Shown here one piece after another: positions 16,887 through 25,514 of a stretch of DNA of 64,000 bases (positions within the stretch are counted from its first letter, which is position 1; every line of letters begins with the position of its first letter). Under the pieces are notes generated by a model. It saw only the letters and a program-made list of their open reading frames with translations, was not told the origin of the DNA and searched no databases. The translations under genes and the position numbers were made by a program. The stretch spans positions 186,001 to 250,000 of the forward strand of contig CAVXXX010000003.1 in assembly GCA_963765935.1 (NCBI GenBank), written 5' to 3'. Origin of the DNA: JAMXLG01 sp963765935. GTDB lineage: Bacteria > Vulcanimicrobiota > Vulcanimicrobiia > Vulcanimicrobiales > Vulcanimicrobiaceae.

Positions 16887-19800
16887 CTACAGTTTGATTT
16901 GCGCTTGGAAATAGACGTTGAACGGCTGCGTCGATTGGTTAAAAGTCCCAGCCGCCGTATTCGTGTTGATCGCACCATAGTAGGCGCCGTACGGATACTG
17001 GATTTGTCTGGGAAAACTCGCAACCGTGGCGGGCGGATTGTACAGATTCCCAACCGGCAGCAGGCCGCCGGCTCCGCCATTGATGATGTTATACGAGCAA
17101 ACGTGGCTGTTGTTCACCGTCCATGGTGCTTTCGTACCTCCCCAGCACGTATCGAAGAGATTTGCCAATGTTGCGATGAGTGTGATATGAGGTGACACGT
17201 CATAGCTCACCTGAAGGTTTCCGAGCAGTTGGTTCGGCTGCACGAACGACCCGATGTTATCGAAATTCCCGGTATATGGGTTCGGAATGGCGAACGTGCC
17301 CGTGCAATTTGTCGCATCGTAGGCTCCGCCGCCCGCCGAACCGTACCGATAACGCGGATCACCGGCCGTTGAAGCGCCCGCGAGTGGCGCGGCGCACGTT
17401 GTCGGATCGATGCCCGGCGTTGTCTCCGGCTCGCCATAGCGCGCACCACCTTGAAACTGCAGCGTCGGCGTGATTGCGAGTCGTCCGTGCTTGTAGTTCA
17501 AGACGAGTGTCGAAACATACGGAGCACCGTACGCAACCGCGAACGACTGCATCGGTCCGGGGAAGTTCGTATACGTGGCAAAGTCCTGATTCGAATCAAT
17601 AGGGGATGCGAGCGGGGCATTGTAGTAGGGGTTGGCTACCGCACCCGGTGCCGTACATGCCGCAGCTACACCTGCCGCGTAACATGGGGATCCGCCACCG
17701 GTTTTTGTGAACGAGTTGTAGTGCGCTATGTCGGCATTGATGCCTGTGACGATTGTCGTGCCGTTTGCCAGCGCATCATAGCGAATCGTGGAGTACGTAT
17801 AGGCAAATGATAAGAGCCCGGATAGGCCGTTCTTCGTTAGGTCGCCTTTTGTCAACGCGAGCTCCAATCCTCGGCTCGTTTGATGCCCAACGTTTAAGCC
17901 TGACGAAAAACCCACCTTAGGATCGAGGAAGAATTGTTGCAATTGATCTTTCGTCGAGCGGAGAAATGGCGTCAACTTATAGCTCAGGTCCGTTCCTTTG
18001 ACGTGCTTTTCCAACGAGAAGTCAAAGTTGAGCGATGTCGGAGGCCGGATATCGTGGAAGCCGGGCGTCGTAAATCCGAAGCTGTAAAACGCGTTGGAAC
18101 CGGGAAGCTCGAACGGCGTATCTTCCTGCAACGTGTTGTACTGGACGAATGCCGAGTTTGGCGGTTCGGCGTACTTTCCAGCAGAAAAGCGTAGAACCGT
18201 ATCGGGGTTGACGGTGTACGTCGCGCCCAACCGCGGTTCGAAGACGTCGTGCGTCAAAACGCCGAACGAGTTCTGCATGTTTGCTGCGGTGTAGCCGCTC
18301 GGGCAAGGCGCATTGGGGGACAGCCCCAACGTCGATTTATCAACCGGCGCTCCGTTACCGTTGATGCAGTTGTCCAGATTCCAGGCCGTGTACCAAAACG
18401 CGCGAGCCGGATAGCCGGTCGTCGTGTCTTGGCCGACGAATTGGAAGCCATCGAATCGCAGGCCGATATTGAAGAAGAGTTTGTCGTTCGGCCGATACTC
18501 ATCCGTTAGCGAAAACGCGGTGAACCGCGGCTTTACCGCATTATAGGTTGCCCATTGCGAATTCTCCGCTATCAGCCACGTGCATGGACCCGCGACTCCG
18601 CCTGGGATATTGCACGAAGATGCGAGCGCAGGTGGCGTGCCGCCCATGACGTCGTTCCACGTCGCAAAATTCGCGAGATGCAGGCTTGGGTTGCACGACG
18701 TCGCGGTTCCGCTTGCATCGAAGCAGTACCCGCTCATCGGTGCATTTGCGTTGACCATAACGATGCCCCGGGATCGCGCTGTTCCCGCATTGGCCATCTG
18801 CGTGTTGTTGTCGCGAACGGAGGTTGCCGTTGTGTACGAAGCCTGCAATGAGAGAAGATGTTGCACGCTGAGCTGCTTGCTGAACGTTGCACTAAGACCA
18901 CGCGTGTGCGAAGAGAGCTCATAGTCCGATGCGCAGCAGGCGACGTACGCTGAAACGGTGCTTTGTGGGCCATATTGAAACCAATCGCTATAGTAGCTGT
19001 ATCCGTAGACCCGCAGGTACGCATCAGCACCAAAATTCTTTTGGTACTGAAGCTTGACGATCTCCTGATCGTTCGTCAGGCGATCTCTGGTATCGTACGG
19101 CATCGCCGATCCGAACGCGTGGGAAGGCGACGATGGGAAGAAGTACGGAGCGACGCAAGAGCTGTGCAGCGTCGCCGTTGTCGTGCCGACTCCGCCACAG
19201 GTCCACTGATACCCGTCTGTCCATGTCGGAACGTTCGCGGTTCCGCCATATGCGGACGGTCCTCCCACGTCGTTGACCGAACTAAAGAAGCCGTTTGCGA
19301 GATACCCGCTATCCCACAGCAACTGAATGTCGTCGTGCGAGAAACCGTCTTTGTGCGGAATTGCAAAGTGAGCGTTCATTACGACGTCACGATCGGTGAT
19401 GCTATTCTGAAAGCTGAGCGGATAGGGCGCGATTGACAAGCATCCCACCGGCGCGAGCGTTGCAGAGCACCCGTTCGTACCCGGCGCGATGGTAGAGAGC
19501 GGCGCTGCAAATTGCGTGACCGATGCGCCGTCGTATTGATCGATGTAACGGAAAGCTTGATCGTATCCTCCGACGCCGATGTAATATGAAAAACGGCGGC
19601 TTGGATCAGCGCCGCCCGCCTCGGCGGCCGCTTTGTGGTAGAAAACGGGAGATCCGATCCCGAGGCTCGCGGTGCCGAAGCCCGGGTATGTACCGGTCTT
19701 GATCACCTGATTGATGTATCCCGCCAATCCTTGGCCTTCCGAGTTCGCGGGTGTTGCACCCGTATACACCTGAACTTCTTGCTGTCCAAGCGACGATGCA

Positions 19801-20441
19801 GCACCCGATGGGTAGTTGTCGAACGATCGATTTACCGGAACTCCGTCGAGTTCGTATCCAACCTGATCGTAGTCGCCACCGCGAATATGAACCGTTTGAA
19901 AGTATCCCATTTGATTGACCGGCACGAATGCGCCGGGGACGGATGCAATGGCCGAATACGCGCTGTTGAGAGATCCGCCCCCGCCCAGAGCGCTGAACTT
20001 CTGTTGCGTCGCGGAATTTATCGAGTACACGTCGGCCGTTGTCCCGCTCTTAACGAGCGAACCCGCAGTCGTCGAGGCGACTCTTGCAATCGTCTTGAGT
20101 TCAGATTGCATGTGAATTGCGAGCGTCTGCGTTGCGTCGGCAAATACCGTCACGCCGGCAACGCTCTGCGGCTGAAACCCCTCCTTCTCAACCGATACGC
20201 TGTATGTATCCGGGGAAAGCGAAAGAAAGGCGAAACCGCCTGATGCATCCGTAACCGCCGAAGCGGATTGTGTTGCACTGAGTGCTTTAACGGTGACGCC
20301 GGAAATCGGCGCGCCTGATGGGGTCGATACGACACCGGTCAGCCTACCAGTGGTCCCTGCCAGTACCCATGTTACCTGGCAAAAAAAGCCGGCTAGTAGG
20401 AGAACCGTGACGATCGCCCGTTTTGCTTGAAAACGCGACAT
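16887..20441 (-). CDS. TonB-dependent receptor with N-terminal carboxypeptidase-regulatory domain
   Basis: 1184 residues from the ATG at 20441, chosen because AAGGAG lies five bases upstream. A signal peptide (AIVTVLLLAGFFCQVTWVLA) is followed by a CarboxypepD_reg beta-sandwich (GRLTGVVSTPSGAPISGVTV). A plug domain comes next (about 150-260: TADVYSINSATQQKFSALGG, then VHIRGGDYDQVGYELDGVPV), then a large outer-membrane barrel ending in an aromatic/Leu strand (QPFNVYFQAQIKL). No TonB box could be identified with certainty. The architecture recalls SusC-like or OAR-like receptors; the ligand is unknown. A hairpin (20460-20476) lies just ahead of the ribosome site. Confidence 0.9.
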   Translation of the reverse strand: MSRFQAKRAIVTVLLLAGFFCQVTWVLAGTTGRLTGVVSTPSGAPISGVTVKALSATQSASAVTDASGGFAFLSLSPDTYSVSVEKEGFQPQSVAGVTVFADATQTLAIHMQSELKTIARVASTTAGSLVKSGTTADVYSINSATQQKFSALGGGGSLNSAYSAIASVPGAFVPVNQMGYFQTVHIRGGDYDQVGYELDGVPVNRSFDNYPSGAASSLGQQEVQVYTGATPANSEGQGLAGYINQVIKTGTYPGFGTASLGIGSPVFYHKAAAEAGGADPSRRFSYYIGVGGYDQAFRYIDQYDGASVTQFAAPLSTIAPGTNGCSATLAPVGCLSIAPYPLSFQNSITDRDVVMNAHFAIPHKDGFSHDDIQLLWDSGYLANGFFSSVNDVGGPSAYGGTANVPTWTDGYQWTCGGVGTTTATLHSSCVAPYFFPSSPSHAFGSAMPYDTRDRLTNDQEIVKLQYQKNFGADAYLRVYGYSYYSDWFQYGPQSTVSAYVACCASDYELSSHTRGLSATFSKQLSVQHLLSLQASYTTATSVRDNNTQMANAGTARSRGIVMVNANAPMSGYCFDASGTATSCNPSLHLANFATWNDVMGGTPPALASSCNIPGGVAGPCTWLIAENSQWATYNAVKPRFTAFSLTDEYRPNDKLFFNIGLRFDGFQFVGQDTTTGYPARAFWYTAWNLDNCINGNGAPVDKSTLGLSPNAPCPSGYTAANMQNSFGVLTHDVFEPRLGATYTVNPDTVLRFSAGKYAEPPNSAFVQYNTLQEDTPFELPGSNAFYSFGFTTPGFHDIRPPTSLNFDFSLEKHVKGTDLSYKLTPFLRSTKDQLQQFFLDPKVGFSSGLNVGHQTSRGLELALTKGDLTKNGLSGLLSFAYTYSTIRYDALANGTTIVTGINADIAHYNSFTKTGGGSPCYAAGVAAACTAPGAVANPYYNAPLASPIDSNQDFATYTNFPGPMQSFAVAYGAPYVSTLVLNYKHGRLAITPTLQFQGGARYGEPETTPGIDPTTCAAPLAGASTAGDPRYRYGSAGGGAYDATNCTGTFAIPNPYTGNFDNIGSFVQPNQLLGNLQVSYDVSPHITLIATLANLFDTCWGGTKAPWTVNNSHVCSYNIINGGAGGLLPVGNLYNPPATVASFPRQIQYPYGAYYGAINTNTAAGTFNQSTQPFNVYFQAQIKL

Positions 20442-20459
20442 AGAATTCTCCTTGTTCGT

Positions 20460-20476
20460 GTGCTGCCGCACAGCAC
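20460..20476 (-). promoter_or_regulatory. Leader hairpin ahead of the TonB receptor
   Basis: GTGCTG (20460-20465) pairs with CAGCAC (20471-20476) around a five-base loop, about ten bases upstream of the AAGGAG. It could modulate translation or mRNA stability. A TATTC-CATA-GAATA dyad further upstream (near 20523-20536) is a possible operator. Confidence 0.3.
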
Positions 20477-20640
20477 CAACGTAACAAGTCGCTGAAGTCC
20501 TAGTCGCTCATATTCGGACGCTATTCCATAGAATAAGGCGCTCATGTGCAAAAAAACATAGGTGCTAACCGCATCTAGTCAGATTGTTAGGAAATGTTAA
20601 GCTTCGGTTACTGACAACACCAGTCTGTGGAGGACAGTGC

Positions 20641-21594
20641 TTGAAACTTTCGGTTTGCCTCGTGCCGGCCGCCGTTGCGGCTGCGCTTCTTGCCGCGTGT
20701 AGCGGCGGTAACGGGACCTCCGTTCCGCAATCATCCCTGGTGCCGCAGGGCGGTTCCACGCAGCAAACACCAGCGGCGCGCACCAATGCGTACAGCGTCG
20801 TTGAGAACGGCGTCGCGATCGGTGGAACGCATATCATGCCGTCCAAAGAAAACGGCAGTCTCCTTTCTTTCGCCCGGGTGAAAGCCGCAGGCACGAACAA
20901 TCTGATTTACGGCGGCGGGCCGGTGCAGCACAACGCCAAAGTCTATCTCGTCTTCTGGAAGTTCGGTAGCAACGACCCCAACGGCGAACAGAACCGTGTT
21001 ACCACCTTCGTGCAAGGTCTCAACGGCAGCCAGTGGACCAGCACGATGACGCAGTATTATGACACGAGCGGTAATATCGTGAACGATGCCGCGTACGGCG
21101 GTTCGTGGAATGACAACACGAACAGCATTCCGTCGCGCCCGAGCCAAAGTGCAGTGGCTGCGGAAGCGACGCGCGCAGCGGCTCACTTCGGTGATTACTC
21201 GGTCAATGCGATGTACTTCATTGCGCTCGAGAAGGGTCACGATCCCTCCGGCTTCCGCACCCAGTGGTGCGCATTCCACAGCGACACCAGCGCGAGCGGA
21301 CACACGATCGCCTACACCGACTTCCCGTATCAGACCGACGCCGGCGCGAGCTGCGGCGAAAATTCCGTCAACGGCGGTTCGGCCGGCACGCTCGATGGCG
21401 TCACGATTGTCGGCGGCCATGAGATTGCCGAAGGCATCACCGACCCGCAGCCCTCGAGCGGCTGGGTCGATGCGAGCGGCAGCGAGATCGGCGACAAATG
21501 CGCGTGGACGAACCTGCAAAACACCTCGTTCTCAACGGGGACGTTCCCGACGCAACCTCTCTGGAGCAACTCCGCCGGCGGCTGCGTCCAATAA
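20641..21594 (+). CDS. Secreted lipoprotein, EXORDIUM/phosphate-induced-protein-like
   Basis: 317 residues from the TTG at 20641, which has GGAGG seven bases upstream and starts a clear lipoprotein signal ending ALLAAC. The mature part has YGGGPVQHNAKVYLVFW, WTSTMTQYYD and GGSWND, then YTDFPYQTDAGASCGEN, GVTIVGGHEIAEGITDPQP and EIGDKCAWTNLQN. This order resembles plant EXORDIUM/PHI-1 proteins and bacterial relatives. The HExxE-like segment could bind a metal, but catalysis is not established. Four cysteines in the second half could form disulfides. It ends at a bidirectional terminator. Confidence 0.72.
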   Translation: MKLSVCLVPAAVAAALLAACSGGNGTSVPQSSLVPQGGSTQQTPAARTNAYSVVENGVAIGGTHIMPSKENGSLLSFARVKAAGTNNLIYGGGPVQHNAKVYLVFWKFGSNDPNGEQNRVTTFVQGLNGSQWTSTMTQYYDTSGNIVNDAAYGGSWNDNTNSIPSRPSQSAVAAEATRAAAHFGDYSVNAMYFIALEKGHDPSGFRTQWCAFHSDTSASGHTIAYTDFPYQTDAGASCGENSVNGGSAGTLDGVTIVGGHEIAEGITDPQPSSGWVDASGSEIGDKCAWTNLQNTSFSTGTFPTQPLWSNSAGGCVQ

Positions 21595-21618
21595 CGAAAT
21601 TTCCGGACAGCTAGACAA

Positions 21619-21651
21619 GAAAGGCTCGCGCTACGCGCGGGCCTTTCGCTT
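21619..21651 (+). terminator. Terminator between convergent genes
   Basis: GAAAGGC-TCGCGC and GCGCG-GGCCTTTC form a hairpin with a small loop; T-rich flanks occur on both sides, so it may serve both the lipoprotein gene and the minus-strand gene ending at 21652. Confidence 0.6.
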
Positions 21652-21957
21652 CTACTCGATGCGGTAGCTGCCGCTCGGATCGATCGACACGCGTGAATCA
21701 CCCACAAGCGCGCTGCGAACACGGTGATCCCAAAACGTCAGAATCTTGAGAACGACCGGTTTAAGTCGCGCGAGCAACTCGCGCGCGCGGTTGGAAACCG
21801 AGAGCGCATCCTTGACCCACTGCGGATGATCCCGTGGAAGCAACGACGTATCGAATTCCGCATCCGGGATCGCAGCGACGATCGCTTGCGTTTCGGACGG
21901 TTCTAGGCCTCGGAGAGCCGCTTCCCGCGGTGCATCGCCCTCAACGCGCCTCAGCAC
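21652..21957 (-). CDS. Unknown small protein downstream of sigma-28
   Basis: 101 residues from a GTG that overlaps the sigma factor gene by 17 bases, suggesting translational coupling. It is soluble, with a segment DHPQWVKDALSVSNRARELL and a basic stretch LARLKPVVLKILTFWDHRV, ending in a short polar tail. I do not recognise the family. The position after a flagellar-type sigma factor makes an anti-sigma or motility role possible, but nothing in the sequence proves it. Confidence 0.6.
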   Translation of the reverse strand: MLRRVEGDAPREAALRGLEPSETQAIVAAIPDAEFDTSLLPRDHPQWVKDALSVSNRARELLARLKPVVLKILTFWDHRVRSALVGDSRVSIDPSGSYRIE

Positions 21958-22618
21958 CGGCGGCCTTTCTCAATTTCTCGATTGCCGCAATATGCAATTG
22001 CGACGCGCGCTGCGGCGAGATGCGCATGCGCTTGCCGATATCGCGAAGCGAACGATCGCCGAAGTAATGGGCGCACACGAGGTCGCGTTGACGCGGCGGA
22101 AGGTGTTCGAGCAGCCCGCGCAATTCGCCCGAGTGTTCGCGCTCCATCATAATGGATGCCGGATCTGCGCTCCAGTCGTTTGGGATGCGCTCGCCTTCGG
22201 GAAGCGGTGCATCGATGGAGAGCGGCACGCCGCGGTGCGCAGCGAGCGACGCGCGCGCAAATCCCGGCCGCAGTTCTTCCATCTCGACGCTCGTCGGGAT
22301 GCTTCCGCGTTCAACGGCGAGCCGGTATCGTTCGCTCTCGCCTTCGCGTAGCGCGCGGCGCGCGCGTTCAGAGACCGGATCCATCCGGCGAATGCCGTTG
22401 AGCATGGCGCCGACGATCAGTTGCTTCGCATATTGTTCGAGGGTCGGTCCTCGCTGCGGATCGAAATGGTCCACCGCGCGAATGAGTCCGATGCTTCCGT
22501 CGCCGACGAGATCGTCGATATCGACGCTCGGAACCAATCGATGGATGCGTCGCGCGATTCGCTTGACGAGTGGAAAATAGCGACGGATCAACAGTTCGCG
22601 CTCAAGCAACTCATCCAC
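21941..22618 (-). CDS. fliA: RNA polymerase sigma factor, sigma-28/FliA-WhiG type
   Basis: 225 residues from a GTG at 22618. Region 2 is LVKRIARRIHRLVPS, DDLVGDGSIGLIRAVDHFD and YAKQLIVGAMLNGIRRMD. Region 3 is in the middle, and region 4 is LEHLPPRQRDLVCAHYFGDR followed by the HTH LRDIGKRMRISPQRASQLH. This is the compact group-3 layout of FliA and WhiG. Neighbouring flgF and flgG point to the flagellar role, while whiA elsewhere in the window keeps a developmental role open. Confidence 0.88.
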   Translation of the reverse strand: MDELLERELLIRRYFPLVKRIARRIHRLVPSVDIDDLVGDGSIGLIRAVDHFDPQRGPTLEQYAKQLIVGAMLNGIRRMDPVSERARRALREGESERYRLAVERGSIPTSVEMEELRPGFARASLAAHRGVPLSIDAPLPEGERIPNDWSADPASIMMEREHSGELRGLLEHLPPRQRDLVCAHYFGDRSLRDIGKRMRISPQRASQLHIAAIEKLRKAAGAEAR

Positions 22619-22755
22619 GATTCTTCACCATCGAATCGATGACGGTCCGCGCGAACATCCGCCGCGTAGTCGCCAGCCGGCCCGGCTTCCTCCGTGAGCG
22701 GGCGTAGGGCTTGCTCCAACAGCAACGCTTCGATCGTCGTCTGCACGACGGGCAT
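22611..22755 (-). pseudogene. Flagellar rod-binding-like small protein, apparent frameshift
   Basis: From the ATG at 22755 the frame reads MPVVQTTIEALLLEQALRPL, then TEEAGPAGDYAAD. After that the natural continuation FARTVIDSMVKNRG lies in another frame, reached by skipping one base near 22655. That second frame stops at 22611, eight bases inside the sigma gene, the tight overlap expected of a real operon gene. The composition resembles short FlgJ N-terminal (rod-binding) proteins found next to flgG. The original-frame ending (VRADRHRFDGEESW...) looks unnatural. Either the gene is broken or the base is an error. Confidence 0.45.
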
Positions 22756-22957
22756 CGTGCTATCCACGTTGCAGGTTGTTTGCAATGCGCAGCTCATCCG
22801 CGATTTGTATGCCTTTAGCAGTCCATATGAAAAGCAGATGGAGATTGCGGAAACTGTAAGCCATGTCAACAACCTAGCGAAGGATTATTGCCGAATCATA
22901 AACGTAGCGATACACGCAATCGACCGGGCTCATCTGGCAATGCCGCGTTTCTCGAAC

Positions 22958-23030
22958 TTGTCATCCTCATATAGTGAGAGGTAGGGGAGATTCTATATCT
23001 CCCCTACCTCTCACTATATGAGGAAGACAA
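22958..23030. repeat. Long near-perfect hairpin after flgG
   Basis: The arms 22958-22991 and 22997-23030 are complementary over about 33 positions with a single A-A mismatch and a five-base loop. Inner-arm key blocks are TCATATAGTGAGAGG and CCTCTCACTATATGA. It begins seven bases after the flgG stop codon. There is no T run, so it is not an ordinary intrinsic terminator. About 200 further bases to the rod-binding-like gene hold no other convincing feature. Confidence 0.85.
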
Positions 23031-23036
23031 AGACGG

Positions 23037-23765
23037 TTACGTTCGCTGCAAGTTGTTCGCGATACGAAGCATCTCATCCGCGGCTTGTACGCCTTTGGCG
23101 TTTGCTTCATACGCTCGTTGCGCGGCGAGAATTTGCATCATCGACTCGACGATTGACACGTTGGAGCGCTCGAGCATGCCGAATCGGATTTGCGCTGCGC
23201 CGTTCGCGCTTGGATGAAACAGTCGCGGAGGGCCGGATCGTGTGTTCGCGGTGAAGAGCGTTCCGCCGATACTGTCGAGACGTTCGGGTGCTGCAAACGT
23301 GGCAAGACGAAGCATGGCCACTCGTTTTGTTGCGCCGTCGGCCATCGTTGCAGTCACTGTCCCGTCGGGCGCAACTTTTGCGGAAACGGCATCGGCCGGA
23401 AGGCGAACGCCCTCGAGCTGCCATCCAGCGGCGTCGCGTAGCGTACCATCTGCGCCGCGTGAAAACTCGCCGTCGCGCGTATATGCCGTACGGTTTCCAT
23501 CGTGCACGATGAAGAATCCGTTGCCGTCGATTGCGAGATCGAACGGACCGTTGCTACGTTCGAGTTTGCCTTGCGTGAAGACGACATGCCGGCCGAGCGC
23601 GATCGTTCCCACCGATCGTTCGCCGGGCGCCGCAAGCGCGGCAAACTCCTCGGCCGAACCCTTAAAGCCGGCAACTTCCGAATTCGCGAGATTGTCGGAG
23701 ATGGTGTCGAGATTGCGCTGCTGCGCGGCCATGCCGCTCGCTGCGGCGAAAAGGGCACGATCCAT
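23037..23765 (-). CDS. flgG: Flagellar basal-body rod protein FlgG
   Basis: 242 residues. The N-terminal rod signature is LFAAASGMAAQQRNLDTISDNLAN with NSEVAGFKG. The middle has the hook-basal-body core (FTQGKLERSNGPFDLAIDGNGFF). The C-terminus MMQILAAQRAYEANAKGVQAAD-EML is the classic FlgG ending. It builds the distal rod. The ATG overlaps the stop of the upstream rod gene (TAATG at 23763-23767). Confidence 0.9.
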   Translation of the reverse strand: MDRALFAAASGMAAQQRNLDTISDNLANSEVAGFKGSAEEFAALAAPGERSVGTIALGRHVVFTQGKLERSNGPFDLAIDGNGFFIVHDGNRTAYTRDGEFSRGADGTLRDAAGWQLEGVRLPADAVSAKVAPDGTVTATMADGATKRVAMLRLATFAAPERLDSIGGTLFTANTRSGPPRLFHPSANGAAQIRFGMLERSNVSIVESMMQILAAQRAYEANAKGVQAADEMLRIANNLQRT

Positions 23766-24367
23766 TATTTCAGCCTCGCAACGTCGTTACTGGCTTTCTG
23801 TCGCGTGCTATCGATCGCAGCGACGACTTTCTCCGCGCTTTCGAACGAGCGTTGTGCGGTGAGAATATCGACCATCTCGCCGATCGCGTCGACGTTCGCC
23901 GTCTGGAGGTAGCCGCTGCGAATCGATGCACCTGGATCGATGGGAACGCGATCGATCTGACGCCCCGCGACCATGACCCGGCCGCGATCGTCCAGCGTCG
24001 CGCCTTCGGGAATACGAAGAATGCCGTGAAGTCCGAGCAACGCGCGTCCGGCATCGTCTCGAAGCGATCCGTCTCGTTCGCGTGTGAATCCACCGTTACG
24101 CGTCGCGGTGATGTTTCCCGAGTCGTCTCGTATGCGAAACACGCCGCCACCGACGATCGCGAGATCATACGGCCGCCCCGTGCGGCGTATCGCACCGTGC
24201 TCCGCGGGACGAAGGCGTTGGATCGACGCCCCGTGCGAAGTAAGGACTCCGCGCGCGACGATCTTACGGAAGCCGTTAGTTGAGACGTTTGCGAGATTGC
24301 CGGTCGCAATGTCGAGCCGGGTTCGCGCCGCGGTCATGGCACTGCCGGCCCAATCGATTCCATCCAT
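23765..24367 (-). CDS. flgF: Flagellar basal-body rod protein, FlgF-like
   Basis: 200 residues from the ATG at 24367 (MDGIDWAGSAMTAARTRLDI). ATGNLANVSTNGFRKIVARG is the rod N-terminal motif, GRPYDLAIVGGGVFRI the core, and GEMVDILTAQRSFESAEKVV the C-terminal rod motif. It is shorter than usual FlgF (about 250 residues), with a reduced middle domain. It is coupled to flgG and is first in the minus-strand flagellar block; no sigma-28 promoter could be recognised upstream. Confidence 0.82.
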   Translation of the reverse strand: MDGIDWAGSAMTAARTRLDIATGNLANVSTNGFRKIVARGVLTSHGASIQRLRPAEHGAIRRTGRPYDLAIVGGGVFRIRDDSGNITATRNGGFTRERDGSLRDDAGRALLGLHGILRIPEGATLDDRGRVMVAGRQIDRVPIDPGASIRSGYLQTANVDAIGEMVDILTAQRSFESAEKVVAAIDSTRQKASNDVARLK

Positions 24368-24411
24368 GGCGGGATCGTAGCCCTCCCATGTGACCGCCCT
24401 GTTACCAGCGA

Positions 24412-24549
24412 ATGGAGCGCCTATGTCCACGTGTCCGATCGCCCTCACGCACCGGTTTCTTTTGGCTCGACTTTGTCGTCGCCGCCAGCGCAATCGTCAT
24501 CTCATTCGTGTCGCTGTTTGTCGCTCGCCGAACAATGAACGACGGCTGA
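24412..24549 (+). CDS. Possible small single-span membrane protein
   Basis: 45 residues from the ATG at 24412: a basic N-terminus, then one membrane helix (FFWLDFVVAASAIVISFVSL) and FVARRTMNDG before a TGA. It resembles the N-terminal anchor of small bacterial proteins that continue after the helix, so it may be a remnant. Ribosome-binding site is weak. Confidence 0.35.
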   Translation: MERLCPRVRSPSRTGFFWLDFVVAASAIVISFVSLFVARRTMNDG

Positions 24550-24845
24550 GGTTGACGCTGCGTAACGGCGGCGTAGGCCGGGCACGCGTTCGGTGGATGA
24601 GCGTCGAATATCGTGGCGAGGCGTTAGTTGGCCCGCACCACCTGTTTCGACGCGTTCGACAAAAAGCGTAACGACTTGCACGTTCGCGTCTGCTATTGCT
24701 AACGCGCGGCGCCAGATGCTCTTTGCAGACTGATCCGCCCTATCCCAATCGCGCACAAATCAGGTCATTTGGCAGTTATTGTTTGACATGCGTCATGATA
24801 TGCTGAAGCCCGCACACACTTTCGCACGCGCGGAGGTCTTGTCGT
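24550..24845. other. Region without a recognised gene before the DUF1326 gene
   Basis: No coding frame here has family-like sequence. A TTGACA at about 24783 and an imperfect dyad CATGCGTCATGATATG next to it lie 60 bases upstream of the DUF1326 start and may be promoter or operator elements, but spacing to a -10 box is not convincing. Confidence 0.4.
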
Positions 24846-25514
24846 ATGTCTTCAGTTCAACAGCCAGCGGTTTCAGAGAAATCGCTAACCGAACGCTATG
24901 TCTACTATTTGCAAGGTACGCTCCTCGAGGCATGTTCGTGCGACGTTCTTTGCCCGTGCTGGATCGGTGAAGATCCGGATACCGGTGACTGCCAAGCTTT
25001 TGTTGCCTACCATTACGACAAAGGCGAAATCGACGGCGTCGATGTCAGCGGACTTGAGATGATCAATGTTGCGCGTATACCGGGCAACGTGCTGACACCA
25101 CACACATGGAAGGTCTTGCTGCTCATTGATGAGCGCGCGACCGACGAGCAGATGAATGCACTGCTCGCGGCGTATTCGGGGAAACTCGGCGGTCCGCTCG
25201 CGGACCTCGCTCAGCTCGTCGGTGAAGTAGTCGGCGTTGAACGAGTGCCGATTTCCCATGAGGTCCGCGGTGGAGCGGGCACGTTAAAGGCCGGTGACGG
25301 CATGGTGAGTTCCGAAATCGAACCGTACCGCGGACCGGATGGAACTCCGACGACGTTGCGCGACTCGATCTTCTCGACGATTCCCGGTTCGCCGGCGTAC
25401 GTTGCAAAGACGAAATACAATCGCGTCAACATTCCCAAATATGGGATCCAGTGGTCGTTCGAAGGACGCAATGCAATCCAGGGCGACTACACCATCGTCC
25501 ACACCGCGCCCTAA
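24846..25514 (+). CDS. DUF1326 domain protein
   Basis: 222 residues. The hallmark cysteine cluster LEACSCDVLCPCWIGEDPD (CxC...CPC) near residue 28 and a further Cys at GDCQAFVAY identify DUF1326. No signal peptide is apparent. The cysteines suggest metal binding; the biochemical role is not established. The 3' end overlaps the DUF2182 membrane protein gene by 44 bases, and the two families are commonly neighbours, so they probably act together at the membrane. Confidence 0.88.
   Translation: MSSVQQPAVSEKSLTERYVYYLQGTLLEACSCDVLCPCWIGEDPDTGDCQAFVAYHYDKGEIDGVDVSGLEMINVARIPGNVLTPHTWKVLLLIDERATDEQMNALLAAYSGKLGGPLADLAQLVGEVVGVERVPISHEVRGGAGTLKAGDGMVSSEIEPYRGPDGTPTTLRDSIFSTIPGSPAYVAKTKYNRVNIPKYGIQWSFEGRNAIQGDYTIVHTAP

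Noticed and set aside
24502..24756. 84-residue minus-strand frame upstream of flgF
   Set aside because: No recognisable domain, no ribosome site and Arg/Ser-rich composition typical of noncoding GC-rich DNA.
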